DNA of 64,000 bases from Miltoncostaea sp050249835 (lineage in GTDB: Bacteria > Actinomycetota > Thermoleophilia > Miltoncostaeales > Miltoncostaeaceae): positions 7,639 to 71,638 of the forward strand of contig JBFWPT010000013.1 of assembly GCA_050249835.1 (NCBI GenBank), in the 5' to 3' direction. The notes below the pieces were generated by a model. The model searched no databases. It was not told where the DNA came from and was given only the letters and a program-made list of their open reading frames with translations. The position numbers and the translations under genes were made by a program. Below, piece by piece: positions 9,341-18,197 of this stretch. The number at the start of each line of letters is the position of its first letter. The stretch's first letter is position 1.

Positions 9341-9714
9341 CCAACGAGTGTGCGGGCGCGGCCTTGGCAGCGCACGACGTCCAATCGCACGACGCGCCGG
9401 GCGGGCCCGAGCAGCGCCATGGCGAACCCCCGATCCCAGAACCCTGGATGCAGACGGTGTTCTCAACTAGTTCCCCAAGGACTCACCGGGGGATCGCTCC
9501 GAGGGAGATCCGGACCTCCCCAGGGAGTCAGTGACGTGCCGAAGCGGCGGAAGTAATGGAGGCTGACCAACGATGGGCGGCTGCGGCCGACATCGCACCC
9601 GTGCGTCGCGGTCGGGCCGCTCGTCCCGGTCATCGCCGGCGCGTTCGCAACATCCAGCAAGCAGAATGGGAACACCCGACCACCCGGACCGCCGGTCGAA
9701 GTATCCGCTAGCTC
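9341..9714. other. Gene-free stretch between transfer operon and cargo
   Basis: About 375 bp with no convincing reading frame. Base composition is more mixed than in the flanking genes, and short inverted segments occur around 9470-9530. It may be the left scar of cargo insertion. I see no tRNA, IS end or repeat that proves this. Confidence 0.4.
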
Positions 9715-9741
9715 TTGCAGTTAGCCATGGCTAACTATAGA
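9715..9741 (+). promoter_or_regulatory. Promoter with an 18-bp perfect palindrome between -35 and -10
   Basis: AGTTAGCCATGGCTAACT (9719-9736) is a perfect palindrome. It fills the gap between a TTGCAG -35-like (9715-9720) and a TATAGA -10-like (9736-9741) element. The ATG follows at 9750, so the message would be almost leaderless. An operator here should act by repression. The TTAGCC..GGCTAA form recalls metal-regulator (DtxR/MntR-type) sites, but that likeness is only suggestive. Confidence 0.6.
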
Positions 9742-9749
9742 ACGGCACC

Positions 9750-10766
9750 ATGCCTAGCCGACGCTTCACCCGCCGCCAAGTCCTCGCGGGCGCCGCCCCG
9801 GCGATCGCCGCCATCCCGATGGCGGGACTGGTCGCCGCGCCCGCGCTCAGCCGGTCGGCCGCGCCCGGCCCGGCGGCGACCACGGCCGCCGGCGACCACG
9901 CCGCCATGGGCCACGCGGCGATGATCGGCGAGGCGGTCCCCACCCCCGGCGGCCCCACCGACCTCGACGACCTGCTCGTCCCACCGCCGGCCCTTCCCCA
10001 CCAGCCCGGGCGCGTGCGCCGCTACTCGCTGGTCGCCCTCGACCGCGAGATCGAGGTGGCCAAGGGCGTGACGTTCCCCGCATGGACATACAACGGCACG
10101 GTGCCCGGGCCGGTCATCCGGGCGACCCAGGACGACATCCTCGAGGTCGCCTTCACGAACGCCGGCTCGCACCCCCACACGATCCACTTCCACGGCATCC
10201 ACCCCTCGAACATGGACGGCGTGTTCGAGATCGTCGAGCCGGGCGGCTCCTTCACGTACCGCTTCCCCGCCAAGCCGTACGGCATGCAGCTCTACCACTG
10301 CCACGCCCCGCCGCTGAAGAAGCACATCCACAAGGGCCTGTACGGCGCGTTCATCATCGACCCGCCCGAGCCACGCCGACCCGCCCACGAGATCGTCATG
10401 GTGATGAACGGCTTCGACACCGACGGCGACGGCGAGAACAACTTCTACTCGGTCAACGGCCGGGCGTTCTACTACGCGCGCTACCCGATCCGCGTGCGCC
10501 GCTCGCGGCCGCTGCGGATCTACCTCGCGAACCTGACCGAGTTCGACCCGATCAACTCCTTCCACCTGCACGGTGAGTTCTTCCGCTACTACCGCACCGG
10601 CAGCACCGACCAGTTCGAGTACACCGACACGATCATGCAGTGCCAGGGCGAGCGCGGGATCATCGAGATCGACTGGAGCAACGCCGGGCGCTTCATGTTC
10701 CACGCCCACCAGTCGGAGTTCACCGACCTCGGCTGGATGGGCTTCTTCGACGTGGTGGACGACTGA
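9750..10766 (+). CDS. Two-domain multicopper oxidase, Tat-exported
   Basis: The 338-aa protein has a twin-arginine signal (RRFTRRQVL, residues 4-12) and a His/Met-rich segment near 50-58. Domain 1 carries H141, H143, H146 and H148 (HTIHFHG) and the type-1 copper motif YHCHAPPLKKHIHKG with C184. Domain 2 carries SFHLHGEFF and FHAHQSEF but no cysteine, so type-1 copper sits in domain 1, as in type B two-domain laccases and NirK-like enzymes. It probably oxidises Cu(I) or phenolic/metal substrates outside the membrane. It overlaps the ZIP gene (TGATG), so the two should be made together. Confidence 0.85.
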   Translation: MPSRRFTRRQVLAGAAPAIAAIPMAGLVAAPALSRSAAPGPAATTAAGDHAAMGHAAMIGEAVPTPGGPTDLDDLLVPPPALPHQPGRVRRYSLVALDREIEVAKGVTFPAWTYNGTVPGPVIRATQDDILEVAFTNAGSHPHTIHFHGIHPSNMDGVFEIVEPGGSFTYRFPAKPYGMQLYHCHAPPLKKHIHKGLYGAFIIDPPEPRRPAHEIVMVMNGFDTDGDGENNFYSVNGRAFYYARYPIRVRRSRPLRIYLANLTEFDPINSFHLHGEFFRYYRTGSTDQFEYTDTIMQCQGERGIIEIDWSNAGRFMFHAHQSEFTDLGWMGFFDVVDD

Positions 10767-11980
10767 TGGGGACCGCATCGGTCGAGCCGCAGGGCGGCGG
10801 GGGGTGGCGCGGGCGTCTGCTCGCGCTGCTGCCGATCCTGCTCCTGATCGGCGTCGCCGCCGCCTACGTCTCCTCGGGCAGTTCGATCACCGGCCTGGTC
10901 GGCACCAACCCGCCCCCGGCCGACGAGGTGGACATCCGCCGCGTCGAGTTCCATCCGGGCGAGATCCGGGTGCTCGTGCGCAACCCGCAGCCCGAGGACA
11001 TCACCGTCGCGGTCGTCACGGTCGATGACGCGATCGTGCCGTTCACGACCGACGGCCCCGACACGATCGGGCGCCTGCGCTCCACCACCATCGAGATCCC
11101 CTACACGTGGGTCGAGGACGACCCGTACACGGTCGGCGTCACCAGCTCGAGCGGCATCCAGACCACCGTCTCCGTGCCGGCCGCGGTCGAGACGCCGGGC
11201 GTGGGCGGGGGCAGCGTCGCCGGCTACGCGATCATCGGGTTCCTGGTCGGGGTGGTGCCCGTGGCGCTCGGCATGCTCTGGCTGCCGTCCCTGCGCCGGG
11301 CCGATCCCCGGTGGCTGGCCGCCTTCATGGCGCTCACCGGGGGCCTGCTGACCTTCCTGGCGATCGATGCCCTGTTCGAGGCCCTGGAGCTGCAGGCGGC
11401 CCTGCCCGGCGCCCTGGGCGGCCCCGGGCTGGTGCTGCTGGGGGCGGCGGTCAGCTACCTCGGCCTGTCGTGGGTGGCCCAGCGCCTCGCCCGTCGCGGG
11501 GGCGCCGCCGGGGGGAGCGCGCCCCTGGCGGGGCTGGCCCTCGCGACGATGGTCGCGATCGGCATCGGCCTGCACAACCTCGGCGAGGGCCTGGCCATCG
11601 GATCGTCGTTCGCGGTCGGCCAGCTCGCGCTCGGGAGCTTCCTCATCATGGGCTTCATGGTCCACAACGTGACCGAGGGCCTCGGCATCGCGGCGCCGAT
11701 CGCCGAGGGCCGGCGGGTCGGCGTGGCCCGGCTCGCCGGGCTGGCGCTGATCGCGGGCGCCCCGGCGATCCTCGGCGCCTGGATCGGCGGCTTTCTGACG
11801 AACGAGATCGTCGCGGTGCTCTTCTTCGCGATCGCCGTGGGCGCCGCCGCCCAGGTGGTCGTGGAGGTGGGCCGCTACATCGCCCGGCGCGCGCCGGGCG
11901 GCCTGGGGTCGGGCTGGGTCGTCGGCGGCTTCCTGGCCGGCATCCTCGTCATGTACCTCACGGGGCTGCTGGTGGGCTGA
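10766..11980 (+). CDS. ZIP-family metal permease with an extracytoplasmic N-terminal domain
   Basis: The 404-aa protein has a first membrane helix (about 19-37), a roughly 100-residue beta-rich domain (about 45-145, FHPGEIRVLVRNPQ) and then about eight helices of a ZIP transporter. The metal-site motifs are HNLGEG (H270) and HNVTEG (H300), as in ZupT. The N-terminal domain resembles a cupredoxin or Ig-like sandwich but lacks copper ligands. It is coupled to the multicopper oxidase, so metal oxidation and uptake may be linked. Substrate (Zn, Fe, Mn, Cu) cannot be read from sequence. Confidence 0.8.
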   Translation: MGTASVEPQGGGGWRGRLLALLPILLLIGVAAAYVSSGSSITGLVGTNPPPADEVDIRRVEFHPGEIRVLVRNPQPEDITVAVVTVDDAIVPFTTDGPDTIGRLRSTTIEIPYTWVEDDPYTVGVTSSSGIQTTVSVPAAVETPGVGGGSVAGYAIIGFLVGVVPVALGMLWLPSLRRADPRWLAAFMALTGGLLTFLAIDALFEALELQAALPGALGGPGLVLLGAAVSYLGLSWVAQRLARRGGAAGGSAPLAGLALATMVAIGIGLHNLGEGLAIGSSFAVGQLALGSFLIMGFMVHNVTEGLGIAAPIAEGRRVGVARLAGLALIAGAPAILGAWIGGFLTNEIVAVLFFAIAVGAAAQVVVEVGRYIARRAPGGLGSGWVVGGFLAGILVMYLTGLLVG

Positions 11981-12066
11981 GCCAGGGCGATCCCGGTGGC
12001 CCGGGCGAGGCGAGCGGGGGCGTGCGCCACGGTACCCCCGACGCCATACGCGTACGATCCGACGGG

Positions 12067-12456
12067 ATGCAGCCCGCCCCCCACGCGCGGCACAGCACAA
12101 GCGCCCTCCTCGCCTGCCTCGTGCTCGGCCTCGCGCCGGCAGGGGCCCAGGGCCACTCCGAGCTCGTCGCGAGCTCGCCGAAGGACGGCGCGCGTCTCAC
12201 CGCTGCGCCGTCCGTCGTAGCGCTCCTCTTCAGCGCGCCGCTGCGCCGAGTGACCCTGCTGAGGATGACGGACGCCGGTGGGCGTCAGTGGGTGCGTGAC
12301 GTCCGGTTCACTCCTCGTCGGCCGAGGATCGTGCGCGCCGACCTCCGCGCTCCTGGACCTGGCTCCTACCGTGTCTCGTGGGCCGTCGTCGCCGCGGACG
12401 GCTTTCCGCAGGGCGGTGGCTTCACGTTCCGCGTCGTCGGGCGGGCGCGCCGATGA
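12067..12456 (+). CDS. CopC-domain copper-binding protein
   Basis: The 129-aa exported protein has a signal peptide (1-29), and cleavage would leave H30 (GHSELVASSPKDG) as the N-terminal copper ligand typical of CopC. The C-terminal signature, normally ADGHP, reads ADGFP here, so one histidine of the Cu(II) site is lost. It may bind copper weakly or only Cu(I). It overlaps the downstream lipoprotein by ATGA. The complete CopC site is kept in the fused CopC-CopD at 13702-15153. Confidence 0.8.
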   Translation: MQPAPHARHSTSALLACLVLGLAPAGAQGHSELVASSPKDGARLTAAPSVVALLFSAPLRRVTLLRMTDAGGRQWVRDVRFTPRRPRIVRADLRAPGPGSYRVSWAVVAADGFPQGGGFTFRVVGRARR

Positions 12457-13466
12457 GGGCCCGGGCGCTCGTTATCCTCTTCGGGGTCGTCGCGCTGCTC
12501 GCAGGCTGCGGTGGCGGCGACGAGACGGCCGTGGAGCGCGACCCGCCGGGGACCGCGACGAGCGCCGCGGAGACGAGGTTCGGAGACCGCGTTGAGGTGG
12601 CCTCGAACGCTCGGGCCGCCGACTTCCCCGCGACGCGCGGACGGACGCTCCAGGAGATGGCCGACCTCGTGGACGCCGGCCCGCAGATCGGACTCGCGAC
12701 CTCGGTCTATTCGCCGGGTTCGAACCGCTTCGCCTTCGGCGTGATCGGAGCCGATGGCGATCTCAGCTTCGCGCCGAGCGCGGTCTACGTGGCAGAGACC
12801 GCCGCGGCGCCCGCGCGAGGCCCGTTCGTTGCCACCCTGGATCCGCTCCTGGTCGAGCCCGAGTTCCGCAGTGCCGACAGCGCTGCGGCGAGCGACATCT
12901 TCGCGGCCATCTACTCGACGACGATCCCACTTCCCGGCGTCGGCACCTACGAGATCCTGGTGGTGAGCAGGGAAGGCGAACGGCTTCTGGGCGCGCCGAC
13001 GATCATCGCGGTCGAGCCGACGACTCCGGTTCCGGATGTCGGCGACCCCGCGCCCCGGGTCGCGACCGACACGCTGGCCTCAGCCGACGGTGACCTCGGC
13101 AGCATCGAGACCCGCGATCCATCAGACGGGATGCACGACGCCTCGCTCACCGACGTCCTCGGGCGCCGCCCGGTCGCCGTCCTGTTCTCCACTCCCGCCC
13201 TCTGTGAGTCGCGGGTCTGCGGGCCGGTCCTCGATGTGGCGGTGCAGCTCGAGAGCCGGTACGGCGACCGGGTCGCGTTCATCCATCAGGAGGTGTTCGT
13301 CGACAATCGGCCCGACAAGGGTTTCCGCCCTCCCCTCGAGGCGTTCGGGCTACCCACCGAGCCCTGGCTCTTCACGATCGACGCCGGCGGCCGGGTCGCC
13401 ACCCGGCTCGAGGGCTCGTTCGGGATCAGGGAGTTCGAGGCGGCTCTTCAGGCGGCTCTTCGGTAG
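12453..13466 (+). CDS. Lipoprotein with a C-terminal thioredoxin-like domain
   Basis: The 337-aa protein starts with a lipoprotein signal ending in LLAGC. An extracytoplasmic domain of about 180 residues follows, and residues about 235-335 look like a thioredoxin/SCO fold (RRPVAVLFSTPALCESRVCGP). The cysteine pair is spaced C-x4-C instead of CxxC. SCO-type proteins deliver copper to oxidases with C-x3-C, so a copper-chaperone or thiol role is possible. It is coupled to copC by ATGA and its end overlaps the convergent small gene by 41 bp. Confidence 0.7.
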   Translation: MRARALVILFGVVALLAGCGGGDETAVERDPPGTATSAAETRFGDRVEVASNARAADFPATRGRTLQEMADLVDAGPQIGLATSVYSPGSNRFAFGVIGADGDLSFAPSAVYVAETAAAPARGPFVATLDPLLVEPEFRSADSAAASDIFAAIYSTTIPLPGVGTYEILVVSREGERLLGAPTIIAVEPTTPVPDVGDPAPRVATDTLASADGDLGSIETRDPSDGMHDASLTDVLGRRPVAVLFSTPALCESRVCGPVLDVAVQLESRYGDRVAFIHQEVFVDNRPDKGFRPPLEAFGLPTEPWLFTIDAGGRVATRLEGSFGIREFEAALQAALR

Positions 13467-13662
13467 ATCCGGCGAGCGCGTCGTCCTCACGACCGCCGTG
13501 GACCTCGGCGACGAGGATCACGACGACCAGCGCTCCGATGCCGAGCAGGGCGAGGACGACCAGGGCGACGATTCTCGTATGGAGGGCGAGGCCAACCGCA
13601 CCGACGGTGACGAACACCGCCCAGATGACGAGGGCCACGTTCCGCCATGCGCCTGATCTCAT
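13426..13662 (-). CDS. Small two-helix membrane protein
   Basis: The 78-aa protein has two long hydrophobic helices (about 8-28 and 30-55) and an acidic Pro-rich tail, composition typical of real small membrane proteins. It overlaps the convergent lipoprotein gene tail-to-tail by 41 bp and precedes copC-copD, in the same orientation as that operon. No good ribosome site is visible, so confidence is moderate. I do not recognise the family. Confidence 0.5.
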   Translation of the reverse strand: MRSGAWRNVALVIWAVFVTVGAVGLALHTRIVALVVLALLGIGALVVVILVAEVHGGREDDALAGSTEEPPEEPPRTP

Positions 13663-13701
13663 CTCATAACGGGGGGCGGCGCTCGCCTCGGCCGCGCACG
13701 A

Positions 13702-15153
13702 TCAGCCGCCCGGCACCTGGGCGACGAGCAGCGACGCGACGACGACGATGCCGAGCGACAGGACGAGTTCGGCTCCCGCCATCCGGCGCACGCGCCGGAG
13801 GGTTGCCCGGCTCGGGCGCGCAACGTCCCGGAGCGCCGCGAGAATCCTGCGGTTGTAGAGCGCCAGGGCGCCGATCGGCACCAGCAGCAGGACCTTCAGG
13901 ACGATGCTGCGCCCGTAGGCGGTCTCCCAGAGCTCCTCCGGACCGCCGAGCTCGGCGAGGGAACGGATCACTCCTGTGAGGACCGCGACGCCGACCGCCA
14001 CGAGCGCGACACGGGAGAAGATGGCCAGCAGACGCGCGGCGTGAGCGGGGCCGGTCTCGGCAGCCGCCCTCGGCAGGCGCAGCAGGGCGAGCGCCACGAG
14101 GGCCAGGCCGGTCATCCAGACGGCCACCGAGACCATGTGCACGAGCTGGGCACCGATCTGGAGGGCCGGCAACGGCGCGACCCGGGGATGACCCTGGGCC
14201 GCCACTCCCCCGAGGACGACGACGAGCAGCGTCGCCAGCACGATCGAGGGCAGCAGACCCCGTCCGGCGCGGAGGTCGCCCGATCCGGACAGCCCGTACT
14301 CGCGGATGAACACGACGCTGCCGAGCGCGAAGACCCCGAACAGCAGTGCGCCCCGAAGCTGCACCAGCGAACCGAAATCGGTGTCGCTGAGAACCTGGCT
14401 GATCCCCGCCGAGTCCTGGACCGCCGCGAGCACGCCAACGCCGAGCACTCCCGCGCTCTGCACGACCAAGAGGTATCCCTCGGCCACCATGGCGACGAGC
14501 GCCAGGATGCCGAACCCGAGCCAGAACGCGTCCCGACCCCAGACGAGGATCGCCTCGCCCTCGGCGCTGCCCGGGTCGACCCGTCCTCGCACCGCGGGGA
14601 ACCAGACCAGCCATCGGAAGGCGAGAAGGCCGACCAGGCCCCCCAGCGTGACCAGCTGGAGGAACCGGGAGCTGACCCCCCATCCCCCGGTCTCGGACGG
14701 GCCTCGCGACACTCCGGCAGCCGAGTACGGCGGCCCGAGATCGCCGGGCCCGATCCCGAAGACGAAGACCCCCGGGATGACATGTGAGTCGGCGCCGATG
14801 ATCGAGTAGCGGACGGTGTACGTCCCGTTGTCGAGATCGGTCGCGAGCGGGATGTCGAGCACCCGCGCGTCTCGGGGAGACACCCGCGCGGGGCGACTGA
14901 CCGCGGTCCCCTCTCCGTCCACCACGTCGGCGTCGTCGGCACGGAGAAGCTGCACGGGCTCGGAGAACGTGATCCGGACCCGCTCCGGCGCGACGTCGAC
15001 CCGCTCCTCGACCCCAGGGCTGGATGTCTCCACCACCGCGTGTGCGAGCGCAGCGCCGGGAAGCACCGCTGCGCAGATGATGGCCGCGATGGTCCAGAGA
15101 AGGACCGCGGGAACGCCGCGACGCCGGCCGGAGGCCTGGCGCCGGCCGGTCAT
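13702..15153 (-). CDS. CopC-CopD fusion, copper resistance/import protein
   Basis: The 483-aa protein has a signal peptide ending ALAHA, so the mature N-terminus starts at or beside the CopC ligand histidine. The CopC domain (about 37-135) keeps the second site in GADSHVIPG. About eight membrane helices of a CopD domain follow (about 165-480). Such fusions bind copper outside and move it across the membrane. ATG 15153 overlaps the YcnI stop (ATGA); longer upstream reading is a shadow. Confidence 0.88.
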   Translation of the reverse strand: MTGRRQASGRRRGVPAVLLWTIAAIICAAVLPGAALAHAVVETSSPGVEERVDVAPERVRITFSEPVQLLRADDADVVDGEGTAVSRPARVSPRDARVLDIPLATDLDNGTYTVRYSIIGADSHVIPGVFVFGIGPGDLGPPYSAAGVSRGPSETGGWGVSSRFLQLVTLGGLVGLLAFRWLVWFPAVRGRVDPGSAEGEAILVWGRDAFWLGFGILALVAMVAEGYLLVVQSAGVLGVGVLAAVQDSAGISQVLSDTDFGSLVQLRGALLFGVFALGSVVFIREYGLSGSGDLRAGRGLLPSIVLATLLVVVLGGVAAQGHPRVAPLPALQIGAQLVHMVSVAVWMTGLALVALALLRLPRAAAETGPAHAARLLAIFSRVALVAVGVAVLTGVIRSLAELGGPEELWETAYGRSIVLKVLLLVPIGALALYNRRILAALRDVARPSRATLRRVRRMAGAELVLSLGIVVVASLLVAQVPGG

Positions 15154-15812
15154 TCGTCGTCCCTGGGAAGCCTGGCGGGCCGCGTCGACCAGAGAAGGCC
15201 GACACCGACGGCGGCGCCCATCGAGATCGCGATGGCGATCAGCCCGAGCCAAATCGCCGCAGATGTACCCTCGTCGGCATCGGGCGCGGCGGTCGGGCCC
15301 TCCGCTCCTGCCTCGATCGCATTCGCCCGGAGCGTCATCGCCGATGCCGGTCCGGGGTCTCCCGGCCCGCTCTCCGGCGTCGTCTCCCCCGGCTGCTCCG
15401 GCGGGCCGGTCCACGGCTTGACGACCCCGTCCGCGTAGGTCTGACGAGACCTCCAGACCACCTCTCCCGCTTCCTGGGGCGTGCCCAGCACGTCGAACTC
15501 CTCGAACTGGCCATCCGGGATGCGCCCGCCGCGGAAGACGACACCGCGCGTCCGGCGATCCGGACGGTAGAGCAGGCGCGCGTCCCACCCCGGAGGCGGG
15601 TTGACCGAGTACACGGTGACCTGCTCCGGGAACAGGACCTGCACGGCAATCGTGTCGAGGTCGCGCTCGGAGGGCACGCGGATGGTGAACCGCTCGGCCT
15701 GCCCGGCGACGGCCTCGGTCGGAAGCACGTCGACGTGGGCGACCGCTCGGGCCGGCACCAGTGTGAGGAGGACCGACAGCAACAGCGTCGAGCCGAGTCC
15801 GCGCGTCACCAT
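15150..15812 (-). CDS. YcnI/DUF1775-family copper-binding protein
   Basis: The 220-aa protein has a signal peptide (about 1-26) ending AVAH; in YcnI the first mature histidine helps bind Cu(II). The DUF1775 core (about 27-150) includes TEAVAGQAERFTIRVPSE and NPPPGWDARL. A linker and a C-terminal membrane anchor (about 188-210) follow. YcnI proteins work with CopC/CopD, which is the next gene here and coupled by ATGA. The pair reads away from dsbA-like 16115 across a divergent gap. Confidence 0.88.
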   Translation of the reverse strand: MVTRGLGSTLLLSVLLTLVPARAVAHVDVLPTEAVAGQAERFTIRVPSERDLDTIAVQVLFPEQVTVYSVNPPPGWDARLLYRPDRRTRGVVFRGGRIPDGQFEEFDVLGTPQEAGEVVWRSRQTYADGVVKPWTGPPEQPGETTPESGPGDPGPASAMTLRANAIEAGAEGPTAAPDADEGTSAAIWLGLIAIAISMGAAVGVGLLWSTRPARLPRDDE

Positions 15813-16114
15813 GTGAGCGCGTGTCCGCGCCGGCCGTCCGGCGGGCGCTTGCCCACGTGCACGAACTCAGGCGCCATCCGCGCATGATATCCGGGGGTTC
15901 GTCACACCCCAGGACGATCGCTCACGATCGATGACGGATGACAGGTCGGTACGACTCCGCCGGCTGCCGGCACCTTTCAGACGGGAGCGCGATCAGCCGA
16001 TCCTGCTCATTGCAGCCGCCGCGGGGATCAGGTTCTGCGTGCCACACTCCGGGACTCGATCACTGGTCCCCGGCGACGACAGGGCCCGACCGCCATCAGT
16101 CGAAGGAAGATGCG
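15813..16114. other. Divergent intergenic region between ycnI-copCD and the DsbA operon
   Basis: About 300 bp without a gene. It holds a small palindrome, CGATCG-CTCA-CGATCG (15915-15930), and one GTCAC half-site at 15901-15905 after GGTTC, resembling one arm of the repeat found upstream of other cargo genes. No complete repeat is present. It probably contains both divergent promoters. Confidence 0.4.
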
Positions 16115-16804
16115 ATGAGATCACGCGGGATCTGGTTGTCCGTCGGGCTCCTGGTGGCTGCCGTCGCCGTTCTCCTGGCCCTGGGGTTGCGCGACGACGG
16201 TGACGCCGAGCCGGCCCTCGCCGCGACCGTCCAGGGCACCGAGGACGTCACCGCCGAGCTGGCCGGCCTCGCGCAGTCGGGCAATCTCATCGGCGATGCG
16301 GATGCTCCGGTCACGATCGTTGAATACGGGGACCTGGCATGCCCGGCCTGTCGGCTCGCAGCCGAGACGACCGTGCCGGACATCCTCGAGAGGTTCGTGC
16401 GAACCGGCCGGGCGTCACTCGCCTTCCGCCCGATCGCATTCATCAGCCCGAGCTCCGATCGCGGCGCGCTGGCGGCCGAGGCGGCCGCCGAACAGGACGC
16501 CATGTGGTCGCTGATCGGCCTCCTCTATCGGAATCAAGGCGATGAGGGGAGCGACTGGCTGACGGTCGAGTTGTTGGAGGCCGCCGCGGTCGATCTCGGT
16601 CTCGATCTCGCTGTCTGGCGGCGCGACTACCGTTCCGACGCCATCCGGCGGCGTGCGGCCGCGCAGGAGGCGGCCGCGAAACGCGACCAGGTCCGCGCCA
16701 CTCCGACGTTCGTCGTGAGCGGACCGGCGGGGACGAGGACGATCGAGGGCGTCGTGAGCGCGGACGAGATCCAGGAGGCGATCGAGGCGGTCGACCCGTC
16801 GTGA
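16115..16804 (+). CDS. Membrane-anchored DsbA-family thiol oxidoreductase
   Basis: The 229-aa protein has an N-terminal anchor (about 5-24) and a DsbA/thioredoxin domain with the active site ACPAC within YGDLACPACRL, plus the cis-proline region RATPTFVV. It would catalyse disulfide formation or reduction outside the membrane. ATG 16115 follows GAAGGA at 16102-16107; ATG 16110 is closed at once by a stop. It overlaps the zinc-ribbon gene by GTGA and heads a three-gene run ending in an M23 peptidase. Confidence 0.85.
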   Translation: MRSRGIWLSVGLLVAAVAVLLALGLRDDGDAEPALAATVQGTEDVTAELAGLAQSGNLIGDADAPVTIVEYGDLACPACRLAAETTVPDILERFVRTGRASLAFRPIAFISPSSDRGALAAEAAAEQDAMWSLIGLLYRNQGDEGSDWLTVELLEAAAVDLGLDLAVWRRDYRSDAIRRRAAAQEAAAKRDQVRATPTFVVSGPAGTRTIEGVVSADEIQEAIEAVDPS

Positions 16805-17016
16805 GCGCCCTCACCTGTGAATCCTGTGGAGGGGCGGCCGAGCCGACCGTCGTCTCCGGGATCGTCTCCCTGAAGCGTCGGCGAACGATGGTCCCGTCCG
16901 GGCGGGTCAGCGCGATCCGCGCCACGACATGCACGCGCTGTGGGCGGGTGGACCTGTACGCCGAGAGGCCCGAGCGCCTGTTCTCGGATCTACCCGAGAC
17001 GGAGGATCGCCCCTGA
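16801..17016 (+). CDS. Small zinc-ribbon protein
   Basis: The 71-aa protein has two CxxC pairs, CESC near the start and CTRC in the middle, which would bind one zinc ion. It starts with GTG in the stop of the DsbA gene and is itself coupled to the M23 gene. No catalytic motif is visible. The function is unknown; it may be a small regulator or adaptor. Confidence 0.7.
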   Translation: MSALTCESCGGAAEPTVVSGIVSLKRRRTMVPSGRVSAIRATTCTRCGRVDLYAERPERLFSDLPETEDRP

Positions 17017-18191
17017 CCCGCCTCCTCACGTCGTGCACCGTCGCCGTGGCGCTCGTGATGGCCGCGACGATCACCGCCGCGGCCCAAGCTCCGATCGATG
17101 AGCGGTTGGAGAGGAGCCGAGAGCGCCTCGAACGTGCCCGCGGCCAAGAGAGGGTGCTCACCGTCGAGGTCGAGCGCTACGGCGTGCAGATCCGGGCCCT
17201 CGAGGCCCGCCTGTCGCCGCTGCGGGCGCGGGCTTCGCGCCTGCAGGCCGAGGTGGACGGGCTGCGCGCCCGGCTCACCGAGCTGTCGCGACGGCTGGAC
17301 CAGGCGAGGGCTCGGCTTGCTGCCGCGGAGGCGGCACTCGCCCGTCGCCAGGAGCTGCTCGGCCGCCGACTCCGCGAGATCTACGTCCGAGGTGAGCCCG
17401 ATCTGATCCAGGTCCTCCTGGAGTCCGGCAGCCTCGCATCCGCGGTCGACGCGACGGATGCGCTGCAGCGGATCGCCGTTCACGACTCGGGCCTGGCCCG
17501 GTCGGTCTCGGCCTACGCCGACGAGACCCGCCGCTCACGGGACAGCATCGCGCGGACACGGGCCGAGGTTCAGGCGGCGGAGGCCCGCGCCGTCGTCGCC
17601 TCAGCGGAGGCCGAGGCGGCCAAGGCGGATCTCGAGAGGCAACAGCGCGCCTTGACCACCGCCCTGGACGAACGGAGCGCGCTGCTCTCGGGCGTCCGAG
17701 GAGACCGGCAGCAGCTCGAGGAGGAGACCCGCGACCTGGAGGCGCGGTCGGCGCGCCTGGCCTCCCGCATCCGGGACGCCCAGGCCGCGTCGGGCCCCGC
17801 TACGGGCGCGCCGGCACCGCCCTCGTCCTCGGGGTTCGCGTGGCCGGTCAGCGGAACCCTGACCTCCCCCTTCGGCCCCCGCTGGGGCCGGATGCACGAA
17901 GGACTCGACATCGCGGGGGCCAGCGGGACGCCGATCCGCGCATCCGCTGCGGGGACGGTCATCGTGGCAGGCTGGAGCGGGGGCTACGGCAACCTGGTCG
18001 TCGTCGACCACGGCGGAGGAATCAGCACCGCGTACGCCCACAACTCGAGCATCGCCGTCTCCGTCGGCCAGGCCGTATCGCAGGGGACGACCCTGGCCGG
18101 GATGGGGACCACCGGCAACTCGACGGGCGTTCATTCGCACTTCGAGGTCCGGGTGAACGGGGGCGCCGTGGATCCACTCGGCTACCTCTGA
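17013..18191 (+). CDS. Coiled-coil M23 metallopeptidase (EnvC/NlpD-like), probable CTG start
   Basis: The 392-aa protein has a signal peptide (about 1-25), a long Arg/Ala/Leu/Glu coiled coil (about 28-255) and an M23 domain (about 270-390) with intact HEGLD and HSHFEV zinc motifs. It would cut peptidoglycan cross-links or activate amidases. No ATG, GTG or TTG gives a full signal peptide close to a ribosome site. CTG 17013 does: GGAGG lies at 17001-17005 and CTGA overlaps the previous stop. ATG 16929, inside the previous gene, is the alternative. Confidence 0.82.
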   Translation: MTRLLTSCTVAVALVMAATITAAAQAPIDERLERSRERLERARGQERVLTVEVERYGVQIRALEARLSPLRARASRLQAEVDGLRARLTELSRRLDQARARLAAAEAALARRQELLGRRLREIYVRGEPDLIQVLLESGSLASAVDATDALQRIAVHDSGLARSVSAYADETRRSRDSIARTRAEVQAAEARAVVASAEAEAAKADLERQQRALTTALDERSALLSGVRGDRQQLEEETRDLEARSARLASRIRDAQAASGPATGAPAPPSSSGFAWPVSGTLTSPFGPRWGRMHEGLDIAGASGTPIRASAAGTVIVAGWSGGYGNLVVVDHGGGISTAYAHNSSIAVSVGQAVSQGTTLAGMGTTGNSTGVHSHFEVRVNGGAVDPLGYL

Positions 18192-18197
18192 AGCACG

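Noticed and set aside
15901..15916. Single GGTTCGTCAC upstream of the DsbA gene as a ninth regulon site
   Set aside because: Only one half-site is clear; the second position reads GGACG.
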